A stretch of DNA of 64,000 bases. Origin: JACVRW01 sp963826165 (GTDB lineage: Bacteria > Actinomycetota > Thermoleophilia > Solirubrobacterales > Thermoleophilaceae). Numbering within the stretch: position 1 is the stretch's first letter; each line of letters starts with the position of its first letter. Under the pieces are notes generated by a model, which was given only the letters and a program-made list of their open reading frames with translations, was not told the origin of the DNA and searched no databases. Shown here piece after piece: positions 16,772 to 26,607 of this stretch. The stretch is taken from the NCBI GenBank assembly GCA_963826165.1, contig CAWGWC010000009.1:370927-434926 (forward strand), given 5' to 3'. The translations under genes and the position numbers were made by a program.

Positions 16772-18586
16772 GGCATCAGGGCTACCAGGCGCCAGTCGAG
16801 GACGTCGCGCGGCTGGTCGTCGGGGCCGGTGGCGCTGCTCTGGACCCGCAGATGGACCAGCCCGCCGTCGGCCAGCGGCTCCAGGCCGGTGACCTCGAGG
16901 TGCGAGTGCAGCCGGTCGCCTTCGAAACTTGGGCCGAGGTGCTCACACGACTCCCAGGCAAGGATCGTGGCGAGGTCGGGCAGCGCGCGAGTGACGTGCG
17001 CCGCGGCGATCCCGATCACGTGGCCGCCGTAGACCAGGCGCTGACCGCCCGGGCCGGCGCTCGCGTCGGTGTGGGTGTGGGCGAGGTTGAGCGACATGCG
17101 CGCGAGCTCGGTGGCGGCGGTGATGGTCTCCGCCGCCTCGACGGCGTAGGAGTCGCCCTCGTTCAGCTCGGCGAACAGCGTGCCGAGCGGCTGCTCGCGC
17201 AGCGGCTGCAGGTCCCACTCCGCGGGGACCAGCGCGACGGCGTCGACCGGCTCGCCGATCCCGTCGAAGTCGTCGCCGGCCCCGGCGTCCTCCCGCGCGG
17301 GCAACAGAGGCGCCCGGTGGAAGTCGAGCACCGGCGCGCCGTGCTCGTCAACGGTGCGCACGCGCAGCGCCACGATGCCGCGCCCGCGCGAGGCCGGCCG
17401 GCGCGCCACGATCTCCGTGGTGGTGCGCAGCGTCGTGCCGAGCGCGACGGGCCGCGCGCCGAGCCCGCGGTAGAAGAGATTGCCCAGCACGCGCGCGCTC
17501 GGCGCGGTGGACTGCCCGATGGCGACGTCGCAGACGAGCATCGGATGCGCGAGCAGGCCCCGCGTGCCGGTCACGGCCTCGAACAGGCCGCCGTCCAGAG
17601 CGAGCCGCAGGCGATCGCCGACGATCGACTGGTGAAGCGCGGCGTGGCCGCCGGTGAGGGTGAGGCCCGGCGCCGCGAACGTGGCCCCGGAATGGAGGTC
17701 GTCGTAGTAGGGCGCGCTGACGGAGTGCGTCGCCGCGGGGGCCGCCGGCCGCTCCGGCGCCTCGGGCAGCGACAGCAGGCGCTGCGCCCGGCGCACCATC
17801 GCCTCGTCGACCATCGCGCCGTCGACCGCCGCCGCGGCGCCCCCGCTCTCGCTCGCCTCGGCGACCGCCTCGGTCACGCGCGTCGGCCCAGCTCCGCTCA
17901 CCGGCCGAGGCGGCGAACGCGTCGTTGATGGGGCCGACCTGCGCGGGGTGAATCGCCCATTTGCCGTCGTAGCCGAGCTCGCGCGCGGCGAGCGCCTCGG
18001 CGGAGACCGCGCGGGCGTCGCGCAGCGCGAACGACGGGCCGTCCACGGCCAGCGCGCCGCCGATCCGGGCCGCCGCGAGCAGCGTGTCCTGCGCGACGAG
18101 CCAGCGCGCCGGGTCGCGCTCGGCGCCGCGCCGGCCGAGCGCCGCGGCGAGATCGGCGTAGCCGAGGATCAGCGCCACCACGCGCGGGTGTGCGGCCACC
18201 TGCGCCGCCAGGGCGAGTCCCAGCGGCGACTCGATGATCGCCTGCACCGAAGCAACGGCCGCGGCGGCCTCCACGTCGTCCACCGACTCGACCTTGGGCA
18301 CGACGACGGTCAACGACTCGAGGCCGAGACCGGCACACAGCTCGAGGTCCTCGGCAAACTCGGCCGAGCCCGGAGCATTCACGCGTACGGCGACCGGCCG
18401 CTCGCCCCACTCGGGCCGCGCGAGCGTCTGCTCCAGCTGCTGTCGCGCCGCCGCCTTGCCGTCGGTCGCGACCGCGTCCTCGAGATCGAACACCACCTCG
18501 TCCGCGCCCGCGTCGAGCGCCTTGGCGTGCATGTCGGCGCGGTGGCCGGGGACGACGAGACGCGAGACGATCACCACTTCGCGCAC
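16768..18586 (-). CDS. CitE-type CoA-ester lyase fused to MaoC-like hydratase (frame broken near 17880)
   Basis: Residues from GTG 18586 give a HpcH/CitE lyase: SRLVVPGHRADMHAKALDAG, DEVVFDLEDAV, VRVNAPG, and KWAIHPAQVGPINDAF. Near 17880 the frame shifts by one base. The CitE C-terminus (AAAAVDGAMVDEAMVRRAQ) then runs on without a stop into a double-hotdog MaoC-like hydratase (DDLHSGATF, AHPMLVCDVAIGQ, NLFYRGLGARPVALGTTL). Repairing one base gives about 606 residues. The likely roles are citramalyl-/malyl-CoA cleavage and mesaconyl-CoA hydration. With the CaiB neighbour this resembles the mesaconyl-CoA branch of the 3-hydroxypropionate bicycle, or C5-dicarboxylate breakdown. If the break is real, two separate proteins result. 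Confidence 0.72.
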
Positions 18587-18679
18587 GAGCTTAAGCGGCG
18601 CAAACGGTGAAAGCAGCCTCCCGTGCCGATACATTGGGCTCCCCGGGCTGTTGTACTTCCGTTACCGGAATCGAGTCTC

Positions 18680-20167
18680 GTGCCTGACGGACTGATCAAA
18701 GAGCTGCAGGAGGTGGAGCCTGCCGTCCTGCCCGAACGGGACGTGCGGGCGGGCAAGCCCCTGCTCCGCGGCGTCCTCCGTTTCGACCTCCTGCGCGGCC
18801 TCGTCCGCATCATCGCGCTCGGCGCACTCGACCTGACCGGTCTGCTGCTGGCGATCTACACCGCCCTGGTGGTCAAGGCGGCGATCACCAGCCCCGACCA
18901 GATCGATCAGATGTGGGGGCAGGCCAAGGAGTACTTCCCGCTCGGCGGGCTCGTGATGCTGCTGCTCTTCGCTCGCTCGGGCCTCTACCGCCAGCGCGCC
19001 CAGCGGCCGGGCTCGAGCAAGGTGATCGCGTCGCTTTTCCAGGTCACGCTCGTGCTGCTCGCCTACGCGATCGTCGAGGGCGAGAACTTCCAGTCCTACT
19101 ACATCTTCTACGGCTCACTGTTCTTCGCCCTGATCTACGTGTCCTCGCTGCGCTGGGGCTTCGAGCGCATCAGCGGATTCGTACTGCGCGCCGCCGGCTA
19201 CCGCCGCCGCGCGGTGCTGGTGGGGTCGGGCTCGAACATCCAAGCCGTCTCGCACGCCCTGCGGGACAGCCGCGAGATCGAGCCGTACGGCTTCGTCGCT
19301 CGCTCACCCGTGTTCCTGCTCGACGGCCTTCGGGACTTCCGCTCGCTCGAGCAGCTGGAGCGCCACTTCGACGCGATCGACGAGGTGCTGATCGCCGACG
19401 CCGACTTCCCGCAGGAGGAGGCGGTGGAGCTCGTGGAGCGCTGCCACGAGCACGGCGTGCGCGTGTCGGTGGCCCCTTCCACGATGGAGATCCTGATGGA
19501 GCGCGTGGAGTTCGTGCCCGGCCAGGCGCTCCCCCTGTTCGAGCTCAAGCCGCCCGTCTTCGACGGCGCCGACTTCGCCCTCAAGCGCATCTTCGACCTG
19601 GTGGGCGCGGTGCTGCTCCTGATCGTCCTGTCGCCGGTGATGAGCCTGTCGGCCCTCGCGATCCGCATGACCTCGCGCGGCCCGGTCTTCTACCGCTCGA
19701 TGCGGCCCGGGATCGGCGGCCAGGCCTTCGCGTGCATGAAGTTCCGGACGATGGTCGCCGAGGCGGACCGGCTCCAGCTGAACCTGGAGCAGCGCAACGA
19801 GGTGAGCGGGCCGATCTTCAAGATCCGCGAGGATCCACGCGTCACGCGCGTCGGGCGCTTCCTGCGTCGCTGGTCGCTGGACGAGCTGCCCCAGCTGTTC
19901 AACGTCCTGCGGGGCGAGATGTCCCTCGTGGGGCCGCGGCCGCTGCCGCAGCGCGACTACGACCGGCTCGAGGACTGGCATCGCAAGCGCTACCTCGTGC
20001 TTCCCGGGATGACCGGGCTGTGGCAGGTCTCGGGACGCTCTGAGCTCGACTTCGACGAGCTCGTCCGGCTCGACTTCCTCTACCTCGAGCGCTGGTCGGT
20101 GTTCCTCGACCTGACCATCCTGCTCAAGACGATCCCCGCGGTCATCCGGGCGCGGGGGGCGTGGTGA
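18680..20167 (+). CDS. polyprenyl-phosphate sugar-1-phosphate transferase (initiating enzyme)
   Basis: About 495 residues. The N-terminal half has several membrane segments and a CoA-binding-like domain (RRRAVLVGSGSNIQAVSHAL). The C-terminal half is the bacterial sugar transferase catalytic domain: DFALKRIFDLVGAVLLLIVL, CMKFRTM, the RRWSLDELPQLFNVLRGEMS segment, GPRPLP and PGMTGLWQVSGRS. It transfers a sugar-1-phosphate from an NDP-sugar to undecaprenyl phosphate at the inner membrane and so starts the repeat unit (WbaP/WcaJ type). GTG 18680 is preferred; the frame is open upstream to 18623. It opens the polysaccharide locus. Confidence 0.92.
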   Translation: MPDGLIKELQEVEPAVLPERDVRAGKPLLRGVLRFDLLRGLVRIIALGALDLTGLLLAIYTALVVKAAITSPDQIDQMWGQAKEYFPLGGLVMLLLFARSGLYRQRAQRPGSSKVIASLFQVTLVLLAYAIVEGENFQSYYIFYGSLFFALIYVSSLRWGFERISGFVLRAAGYRRRAVLVGSGSNIQAVSHALRDSREIEPYGFVARSPVFLLDGLRDFRSLEQLERHFDAIDEVLIADADFPQEEAVELVERCHEHGVRVSVAPSTMEILMERVEFVPGQALPLFELKPPVFDGADFALKRIFDLVGAVLLLIVLSPVMSLSALAIRMTSRGPVFYRSMRPGIGGQAFACMKFRTMVAEADRLQLNLEQRNEVSGPIFKIREDPRVTRVGRFLRRWSLDELPQLFNVLRGEMSLVGPRPLPQRDYDRLEDWHRKRYLVLPGMTGLWQVSGRSELDFDELVRLDFLYLERWSVFLDLTILLKTIPAVIRARGAW

Positions 20168-20874
20168 GCGAGCCCTACAGGGCCGACAACCTCCTCGACC
20201 GCCTGTCCGACGCGGACACGCTCCAGGTCCACTACGACCAGGAGATGCGCCGCGAGCGCGAGCTGCTCCGGCAACACCTGCCGCTGACGGGCGGGGACGT
20301 GCTGTCGGTGGGCTGCGGCCGGCATCCGGGCCGCCACCTGTTCCCCCGGCCACAGTTCCAGATGACCGGCGTGGACCTGGACGCCGGGCTGATCGCCGAG
20401 CTGCTGGCCGGCGGCGAGCTCGACCAGGGCGAGGTCGGGCGGGCGGGCGAGCTGAGCTATCCGGACCGGTCGTTCGACGTGGTGCTCTACCGCCTGGTCC
20501 TACACCACGTGGCCTATCAGGGCCCGCTGCAGCCCGTGCTCGACGAAGCGGCGCGCCTGCTGCGGCCGGGCGGAGCGCTGGTGGCGATCGAGCCGAGCTC
20601 CTGGCATCCCGTGGGCGCAGGCCTGGGCCTGGCCAACCGGGCCGGGCTCGGCACCCTCACGCACGGCACGCCCGACGACATCCCGCTCTCTCCGCGCGCG
20701 CTCGGGCGCGGAGCTCGGGCGGCGGGGCTTCGGCCCGAGCTCTACGGGCTGACGTTCGGCTGGCGCCGGTTGCCGGCGCCGGTCCAGCGCTGGGTCCACC
20801 GGCTGGACGGCCTGGGCTCACGCCGGCGGGCGGCGCCGTTCGCCCACACGCTGCTGCTCATCGCCCGTGCCTAG
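20161..20874 (+). CDS. class I SAM-dependent methyltransferase
   Basis: A 237-residue protein with the SAM motif I GGDVLSVGCGRHPG, an acidic motif II end (MTGVDLDAG), motif III RSFDVVLYRLVLHHV and the post-motif LLRPGGALVAIEP. It overlaps the end of the sugar transferase gene by 7 nt and the next gene by 8 nt, so the three are coupled. The acceptor is unknown; a sugar or lipid-linked glycan is likely from context. Confidence 0.85.
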   Translation: MVSEPYRADNLLDRLSDADTLQVHYDQEMRRERELLRQHLPLTGGDVLSVGCGRHPGRHLFPRPQFQMTGVDLDAGLIAELLAGGELDQGEVGRAGELSYPDRSFDVVLYRLVLHHVAYQGPLQPVLDEAARLLRPGGALVAIEPSSWHPVGAGLGLANRAGLGTLTHGTPDDIPLSPRALGRGARAAGLRPELYGLTFGWRRLPAPVQRWVHRLDGLGSRRRAAPFAHTLLLIARA

Positions 20875-21418
20875 CCGCTACGACGACGAGCTCTGGGAGC
20901 TGGTCGGCGAGGAGCCCGGACCCCCGCCGGAGGCGATCGCCGGCTTCGTACGTGGCCTGGGCCGGGCCGAGCGCGCCCTCGACGTCGGTGCGGGTGACGG
21001 GCGCCTGACCGGGCTGCTCGACGCGGCGGAGCTGACCGCGGCCGACGTCTCGCCCGTGGCCCTCGAGCGCGCGCGCCGGCGCCTGCCCGCCTCGGTGACG
21101 CTGGTGGAGCTCGAGCCCGACGCCCCTCTGCCCTTTGCGGACTCGGCCTTCGACCTCGTCCTCTGCGCGGAGACGATCGAGCACGTCCGCGACGTCCAGT
21201 TGCTGCTGTCGGAAGTCCGCCGGGTGCTCGGACCGGGCGGGCGGCTGGCGCTGACCACGCCGGCCAACCGGCCGCTCGTGAGGCCGCCCGATCCGCTCTC
21301 GCCCCACCTGCGGCTGTTCACGAAGCGCTCACTGCGGCGGCTGCTCTCCGAGCTCGGCTTCGAGGTGATCTCGCTGCGCCGGCGCGAGAAGACGCTGCTC
21401 GCGCTGGCCGAGCGCTAG
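20867..21418 (+). CDS. class I SAM-dependent methyltransferase, short
   Basis: A 183-residue protein with motif I ERALDVGAGDGRLTG, ADSAFDLVLCAETIEHV and VLGPGGRLALTTPANRP. It is shorter than most family members but has all SAM motifs, ending after the seventh strand (RRREKTLLALAER). The GTG start overlaps the previous methyltransferase stop. Its last 4 nt overlap the convergent ligase gene. Confidence 0.85.
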   Translation: MPSRYDDELWELVGEEPGPPPEAIAGFVRGLGRAERALDVGAGDGRLTGLLDAAELTAADVSPVALERARRRLPASVTLVELEPDAPLPFADSAFDLVLCAETIEHVRDVQLLLSEVRRVLGPGGRLALTTPANRPLVRPPDPLSPHLRLFTKRSLRRLLSELGFEVISLRRREKTLLALAER

Positions 21419-23517
21419 GGCTGCTCAGCCTGGCGCGCCGCCTTGCGCCGCGCCTCGAGCGTCTGCAGCTCACGCTGCCTCGCCCGGGCGTCGAGGAACA
21501 GCTGGCGGTTGCGCGGCGACCAGCGGTCGAGGTAGAACGCGCCGCGGAGGGTGTCGAGCGCCTGGCCGGGCTCGTCGAGGGTCCCGAGCTGGAAGGCGGC
21601 CAGGCGGTACCAGGTCTGGGGGTCGCCGGGATAGCGCAGCACGGCGCGCTCGAGGCTCTCCCGGGCGGCGGCCTCGCGTCCGGCGGTGGTGTCGATCGCG
21701 GCCGCCACTAGGTACGGGCCGGGCGCGAGCGGGTTCATGTCGGCGGCGTCCTGGGCCTTGGCCAGCGCCTCGTCGTAGCTGCCCTCCTCGGCCAGCCGCA
21801 GCGCCTCGTTGGTGGCCCGATCCGAGGCTTCGGGCTGCCACACCGCCCACGCCACCAGCAGCCCGCAGAGCACCACCGACGCGGCGGCCACGATGCGCAC
21901 GGTCGATGGGCGGGCGGGCGAGGGTTCGGGCGCGCGGGGCTCTACACCGGCGAGCGCGTGGGCCGGGCCGCGGCCGGCCACGAAGCCTGCCGCCACCAGG
22001 GCCATCGCCATGGGCCCCGGGATGAACCAGGTCCAGTCGATGACCGACTGGAGGCCGAAGACCACGGCCACGAGCGAGAGTGCCACCAGACCGATGCGCT
22101 CACCGTCCCAGTCGCGCCGGGGCGCCGGACGGGCGGCCTCGTCGCGCGACCGGCCGAGCGTCTCCAGGCGGCGGGGCACCAGCGCCGTGGTGCGCAGCGC
22201 CGCGGCGATCCAGGCCAGCAGCAGCAGGCTCGTGACGATCACGCCGAGCACCCCGAGGTCGGCCATGGTCTGCGGGACGAAGCCGTGCGCGTGGCGCGTG
22301 ACCGCCGGATCGGTGCGGACGCGCAGGCGGGCGACGGCAAACGATCCGGCGCCGACCCCGACGCTGGACCGCTGGTCGAACACGCGGTCGGCCTCGCGCC
22401 AGTACTTCCCGCGGGTCGACTCGGCCGCGAAGACTCGCTCGCCACCCTCCTCGGGCGCGACCTCGGTCTCGCTGGTGAGCTCCGACACCTTGTCGTCGAA
22501 GGTGCCGGACAATCCGCGATCCGAGAAGGCCACCGAGGTGAAGGCCAGGAGCGGCACCACGCAGGCCACCACAAGGGCCACGAGCCCGATGCGGCGCTGA
22601 GCTCGCACCGGGATCACGCCGCGCACGTCGCCCACGTTCACCGCGTAGCCGATCCCGAGGAGCACGAGGACCATGAGCACCACGAGCAGGCCGAACTCGC
22701 CGGCCACCGCCTCCTTGGCCGAGAGCGGCTGAAGGCTCTTCGAGAAGGCGTCCTTGGAGAGCGCCCATGCGCCCACCGCCCCCGCGGCCAGTGACGGGAT
22801 CAGCAGAACCGGCAGGGTGCGCAGGCGCAGCGGCACCAGCGCGAACCAGATCACCACTCCGATCACCGCTGCGCCGAGCGCTCCGCGCGACTGCGTGAGC
22901 AGGATGACCAGGGCGCAGGCGCCGACCGCCGGATAGGCAGCCGCGTTGGCCAAGAGGCTTCCGGTGCGACGGGAGCCGAGCCACAGCGCGGCGGGAATGG
23001 CCAGCGCGGCCACGGTCCCCACGGCGTTCCAGTACTGGAACGGCGCGCCGAGCCGGTTCGAGATCTCGTTCTCCGCCAGCGCACCCGGCCAGATCCTCGA
23101 GGCGAGCGCGTAGGCCACGGTGAGCATGGCCGCGATGAGGACTCCCGTGAGCACCACCGACGTGCCTCGCGGTGCGAGCCGGGCGCCGGCGATCGCGGCG
23201 GCGAAGATCACCAGGTAGGTCAGGGTGCGACCGGCCTCGATGTAGGACAGCTCGGGCACGATGGACCACAGCACCGACATCGAGGTGACCAGGGCCAGGA
23301 GGCCGAACATCACGAGGCTGGTGGCCCCGAAGAGCGGTCCGCGGCGGCCCCAGAGCACGGCGGCGGCCACCACGAGCGACCCCGCGATCACCACGAGCAC
23401 CTCGACGATCGTGGTCCGGCTCAGCTCGGTGCCGCCCGCTGCACCGAAGGCGACGCCCGCCAGGGCACCGCCGAGCACCACCGCTATGCCGCTAGCGAGG
23501 CTTACGGAACGGGACAC
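21415..23517 (-). CDS. O-antigen ligase-like membrane protein with C-terminal TPR-like domain
   Basis: About 700 residues with roughly a dozen hydrophobic segments. It has a Wzy/WaaL-type region (ALVILLTQSRGALGAAVIG, VGVGAGSFAVARLRVRTDP, then HAHGFVPQTMADLG), the usual O-antigen ligase/polymerase signature around large periplasmic loops. After about residue 560, soluble repeats follow (LAEEGSYDEALAKAQDAADM, YPGDPQTWYRLAAFQLGTLD) like TPR units. It probably ligates or polymerises glycan repeat units outside the membrane. GTG 23517 is chosen. It overlaps the small secreted-protein gene upstream by 26 nt. Confidence 0.87.
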   Translation of the reverse strand: MSRSVSLASGIAVVLGGALAGVAFGAAGGTELSRTTIVEVLVVIAGSLVVAAAVLWGRRGPLFGATSLVMFGLLALVTSMSVLWSIVPELSYIEAGRTLTYLVIFAAAIAGARLAPRGTSVVLTGVLIAAMLTVAYALASRIWPGALAENEISNRLGAPFQYWNAVGTVAALAIPAALWLGSRRTGSLLANAAAYPAVGACALVILLTQSRGALGAAVIGVVIWFALVPLRLRTLPVLLIPSLAAGAVGAWALSKDAFSKSLQPLSAKEAVAGEFGLLVVLMVLVLLGIGYAVNVGDVRGVIPVRAQRRIGLVALVVACVVPLLAFTSVAFSDRGLSGTFDDKVSELTSETEVAPEEGGERVFAAESTRGKYWREADRVFDQRSSVGVGAGSFAVARLRVRTDPAVTRHAHGFVPQTMADLGVLGVIVTSLLLLAWIAAALRTTALVPRRLETLGRSRDEAARPAPRRDWDGERIGLVALSLVAVVFGLQSVIDWTWFIPGPMAMALVAAGFVAGRGPAHALAGVEPRAPEPSPARPSTVRIVAAASVVLCGLLVAWAVWQPEASDRATNEALRLAEEGSYDEALAKAQDAADMNPLAPGPYLVAAAIDTTAGREAAARESLERAVLRYPGDPQTWYRLAAFQLGTLDEPGQALDTLRGAFYLDRWSPRNRQLFLDARARQRELQTLEARRKAARQAEQP

Positions 23518-24085
23518 GCGGGGTGGGGAGCTTGTTGAGCGCCGGCACGCGCCCGCGCAGCGCCACGAATCCACCGGCCAGAGCGAGCAGCCCGAGCGCG
23601 ATGAGGGCCAGGAGCAGGGGCGTGGGCACCTCGTTCGAGGCGCTGGCGAGGTCGAACAGCCCGTTGGTTCCCGGCTCGACCTCCTCGCCGCCGACGTTCA
23701 CGCTCGGCGGGGCGCCGTTCTCCGTCCCGCCCGCGCCCGTGATGGCGTTGAGATCGGCCGCATCGGTGGCGCGCGCACCGGCCTCGCCTGGATCGGCTGC
23801 TCCAGCTCCACCGACGCCCTGTCCGGGACTGCCGCGGCCTCCGCCGCGGTCCGAGCCGCTCGTGATCGCGTTGGCGATGATGTCGCGGCAATCGCTGTAC
23901 TCGTCGAGGTCGGTGGGAAGGTTGTTCTTGGCCTTGCGCAGCTCCGCGTTGGAGTACTGGCCGTTCAGCGCGCCGTCCTCGGCACAGTCCTTGATCACCT
24001 GGTTGGGACTGGCCACCGCCGCGGCAGGGGCCGCCAACGCCACCAGGGCGAGGAGCAGAAGCAGTTGTCGAGCTACTCGAGTCAC
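23492..24085 (-). CDS. secreted, C-terminally membrane-anchored small protein, unknown function
   Basis: A 197-residue protein: signal peptide (LLLLLALVALAAPAAA), a conserved-looking domain with two Cys (IKDCAEDGALNGQYSNAELR, LPTDLDEYSDCRDII), a Gly/Ala-rich low-complexity linker, then a membrane segment (PLLLALIALGLLALAGGFVAL) and a basic tail. I associate the YSN-LRKA/DEYSDCR domain with Thermoleophilia surface proteins but know no function. Translation overlaps the ligase gene, which suggests a joint role at the cell surface. Confidence 0.72.
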   Translation of the reverse strand: MTRVARQLLLLLALVALAAPAAAVASPNQVIKDCAEDGALNGQYSNAELRKAKNNLPTDLDEYSDCRDIIANAITSGSDRGGGRGSPGQGVGGAGAADPGEAGARATDAADLNAITGAGGTENGAPPSVNVGGEEVEPGTNGLFDLASASNEVPTPLLLALIALGLLALAGGFVALRGRVPALNKLPTPRVPFRKPR

Positions 24086-24311
24086 CGTGTGGGGTTCCCC
24101 CTCCTCGGACCTGTCGTACGCCGATCGGAGACCGGATACGCGACAGCGGGAGGGACACCGGGATAAAGGGGGGCGGGCGTCACCCGAACTGCGGCCTGCA
24201 GGCTAGCAACAGCCACGGAGGCCGTGCCGCACACGCGGTCAGCGCAAGTTTTTGCCCAGGGTGAGTGCATGGCTAAACGCTGCGACCCGGCCCGTGCGCC
24301 AAAGTTGCGGC

Positions 24312-25444
24312 GTGCCGCCGCGAGTCGCAATCGTCCCGCCGGTCCCGGTGCCCTACCGCGAACCACTGTTCCGCGCGCTCGCCGAGCGCGGCCGGATCGA
24401 TCCCTTCGTGATCTATCTGGCGGGGGTTCAGCCGGGCTGGGACCAGCCCGCCGCGTGGTTCGGCGCCGCCGGTGACGGCTACCCGAGCACGGTGCTGTCC
24501 GCGTGGCAGCGCGCGCGGCCCGGGCGCAGCCCCGTGACGTTCCCGCGGGCCTTGGGCCGCGCGCTCGGCCGGGCGGCTCCCGATTGCGTGGTGAGCTGGG
24601 AGTACGGCCCGGGCACCTGGCGCGCGCTTGCGTGGTGCCGGCGCCACCGGCGGCCGCTCGTGATCTTCAGCGAGCTCACACCGTGGAGCGACGCCGAGCT
24701 GTCGCGAAAGCAGCTGCGGATACACCGCCTGATCGCCCCGCGAGCGACCGGCTTCGTGGTGGCGAGCACGCAGGGGCAGGCCCGCCTGGCCGCGCTCGGC
24801 GTTGCTCCCGAGCGGGTGGAGGTGGCCCTCCAGAGCGCGGAGACCGCCGCTCTCGCCGTCCTCCCGGCCCGGCCCGAGCGTCCGGACGGCCCGGTCCGAT
24901 GCTTTCGGTGGGCCGCCTGGTGCCGGACAAGAACCTCGCTCGTCTGCTCCAGGCCTTCGCGCGGAGCGGCCTCGAGCCGCACGAGGCCGAGCTGGTCCTC
25001 TGCGGCGGCGGCCCGCTCGAGGCGGAGTTGCGTGCCCTGGCCGGGCGCCTCGGCGTTGCGGCTCGCTTCGAGGGCCCGGTCGCCGCCGTCGAGCTGCCCG
25101 GCTACTACGGCAGCGCGGACGTACTCGCCCTGGTCAGCACCTACGAGCCCTTCGGCGCTACCGTGCGCGAGGGCGCCGCCGCCGGGCTGCCGATCATCTG
25201 CTCGCGTCGCGCCGGCGCCGCCGGCGATCTGGCCGTGGAGGGCGAGAACGCCGTGCTCGTGAATCCTGAGAGCGGGGACGAGATCGCCGCCGTGCTGCGC
25301 CGTCTGGTGAGAGAGCCCGAGCTCAGGGCGCGCCTGGCCGCCGGCAGCCGCGCGGTCACGGAGCGACACCCGCCGGAGGCCGACGCCGAGGCGTGGGAGC
25401 GCGCGGTGCTGCGCGCGATCTCGCGCTCAGGGGGTCCTGCGTAG
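24312..25444 (+). CDS. GT4 glycosyltransferase (frame broken near 24895)
   Basis: GTG 24312 begins a GT-B N-terminal domain (RVAIVPPVPVPYREPLFRAL). The C-terminal GT4 domain lies in another frame from LSVGRLVPDKNLARLLQAF. It has the LVSTYEPFGATVREGAAAGL acceptor/donor-binding segment, whose E-x7-E-type motif (EPFGATVRE) is typical of retaining GT4 enzymes. The frame changes between about 24893 and 24905; one base explains it. Likely a cytoplasmic transferase in repeat-unit assembly; donor unknown. Confidence 0.8.
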
Positions 25445-25456
25445 GTCAACCATGTG

Positions 25457-25485
25457 ACATCGACCATGAGATACATGGTCGATGT
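25457..25485. repeat. perfect 12-bp inverted repeat between convergent genes
   Basis: ACATCGACCATG (25457-25468) and CATGGTCGATGT (25474-25485) are exact reverse complements around a 5-nt loop. It lies in the 74-bp gap between two convergent glycosyltransferase genes, so a two-way terminator hairpin is the simplest reading. No T-run follows on either side. The local sequence is AT-richer than its surroundings. Confidence 0.6.
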
Positions 25486-25518
25486 GACACGGTCGGGATG
25501 CGACACGGGCGGGGTCGG

Positions 25519-26604
25519 CTAACGAGCGGCCGCGATCCGCTCGAACGCGGCCAGATAGCCCTCGACCATCGCCTCGCCGTCGAAGCGCTCGCGCTGGCGG
25601 CGGTGGCCGGCCGCGCCCATCGCGCGGGCGCGCTCCGTGTCTTCGGCGAGCGCGAGCAGTGCCCGCTGAGCGCCCGCGAGATCACCGGGCTCGACCAGAA
25701 GGCCGGTCTCCCCGTCGCTGACCGCGTCGCCGGTGCCGCCGACCCGCGTGGCCACCACCGGGCGCTCCAGGGCCATCGCCTCCAGGATGCTCATCGGCAG
25801 CGCCTCGGCCTCGCTCAGCAGGCACAGAGCGTCGGAGGCCCTGATCAGCTCGAGCGCGTCGCGGCGCACGCCCAGCAGCTCCACGCCGCTCCCCTCGGCC
25901 AGGCGGGCCAGCTGCTCGTGCTCGGGCCCCTCGCCGGCCACGTAGCCCCTAAGCCCCGGTACGGACCGCCGCGCGTCGCGCACTGCCTGGATGAACAGGT
26001 CTACCCGCTTCTCGCTGCGCAGGCCCGCCAGGCAGAGCACGGCGAACCCGTCGCCCTCGAGCTCGGGAGACGGGTGCACTCCCGCGATCGCCTCCTCGAA
26101 CACCCCGTTGGCCACCACCTCGATCCGGTCGCGCGGGTAGCCGAGCACGGCCAACGGCCCCACCTGCTGGGCGGTCACGCAGATCACCGCGTCCACGGCG
26201 CGCGACACCACGCGGGTGAGAGCGCGCTGGTGGGCGCGGGCCGGCACCAGCCGGCCGTCGGGGACGAGCGGGGTGTGCTCGTTGACCACGTGCGGCGCGT
26301 TGGCCCGCTCGGCGATGGCCTCGCCCACGATCTGGGCGTTCACGCCGCGGGTGACCACGGCGTCGGGGCGCGGACGCGCGTATCCCAGAGCGCGGCGCAT
26401 GCCGGCCAGGTCGGTGCGGCGGCGCAGGCCCACGAGCGCGGCGGGTACGCCCCGGCCGGTGAGCTCGCCGAACAGCGCCCCCTCTTCGGTGAGGCACAGC
26501 ACCTGCACGTCCACACCGCGGTCGTGCAGCGCGGGGATCAGCGTGGCCCAGTGCTGCTCGGCGCCGCCGATGCGCATGTCGGTGCATACGAAAAGCAGCC
26601 GCAT
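25519..26604 (-). CDS. GT4 family glycosyltransferase
   Basis: A 361-residue GT-B enzyme. The N-terminus (LLFVCTDMRIGGAEQHWATL) has the GGAE loop. The C-terminal domain has LCLAGLRSEKRVDLFIQAV and SEAEALPMSILEAMALERPV, with the E-x7-E-type motif. No signal peptide. It lies downstream of two GT2 genes on the minus strand (3 bp from the nearest), so it is part of that operon. The donor sugar is not predictable. Confidence 0.9.
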   Translation of the reverse strand: MRLLFVCTDMRIGGAEQHWATLIPALHDRGVDVQVLCLTEEGALFGELTGRGVPAALVGLRRRTDLAGMRRALGYARPRPDAVVTRGVNAQIVGEAIAERANAPHVVNEHTPLVPDGRLVPARAHQRALTRVVSRAVDAVICVTAQQVGPLAVLGYPRDRIEVVANGVFEEAIAGVHPSPELEGDGFAVLCLAGLRSEKRVDLFIQAVRDARRSVPGLRGYVAGEGPEHEQLARLAEGSGVELLGVRRDALELIRASDALCLLSEAEALPMSILEAMALERPVVATRVGGTGDAVSDGETGLLVEPGDLAGAQRALLALAEDTERARAMGAAGHRRQRERFDGEAMVEGYLAAFERIAAAR

Positions 26605-26607
26605 CAG

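Noticed and set aside
24086..24311. Possible riboswitch (c-di-GMP or c-di-AMP type) upstream of the GT4 gene
   Set aside because: Some short matches (GGCTAAACGC) caught the eye, but no complete conserved core or pairing pattern of a known class could be drawn.
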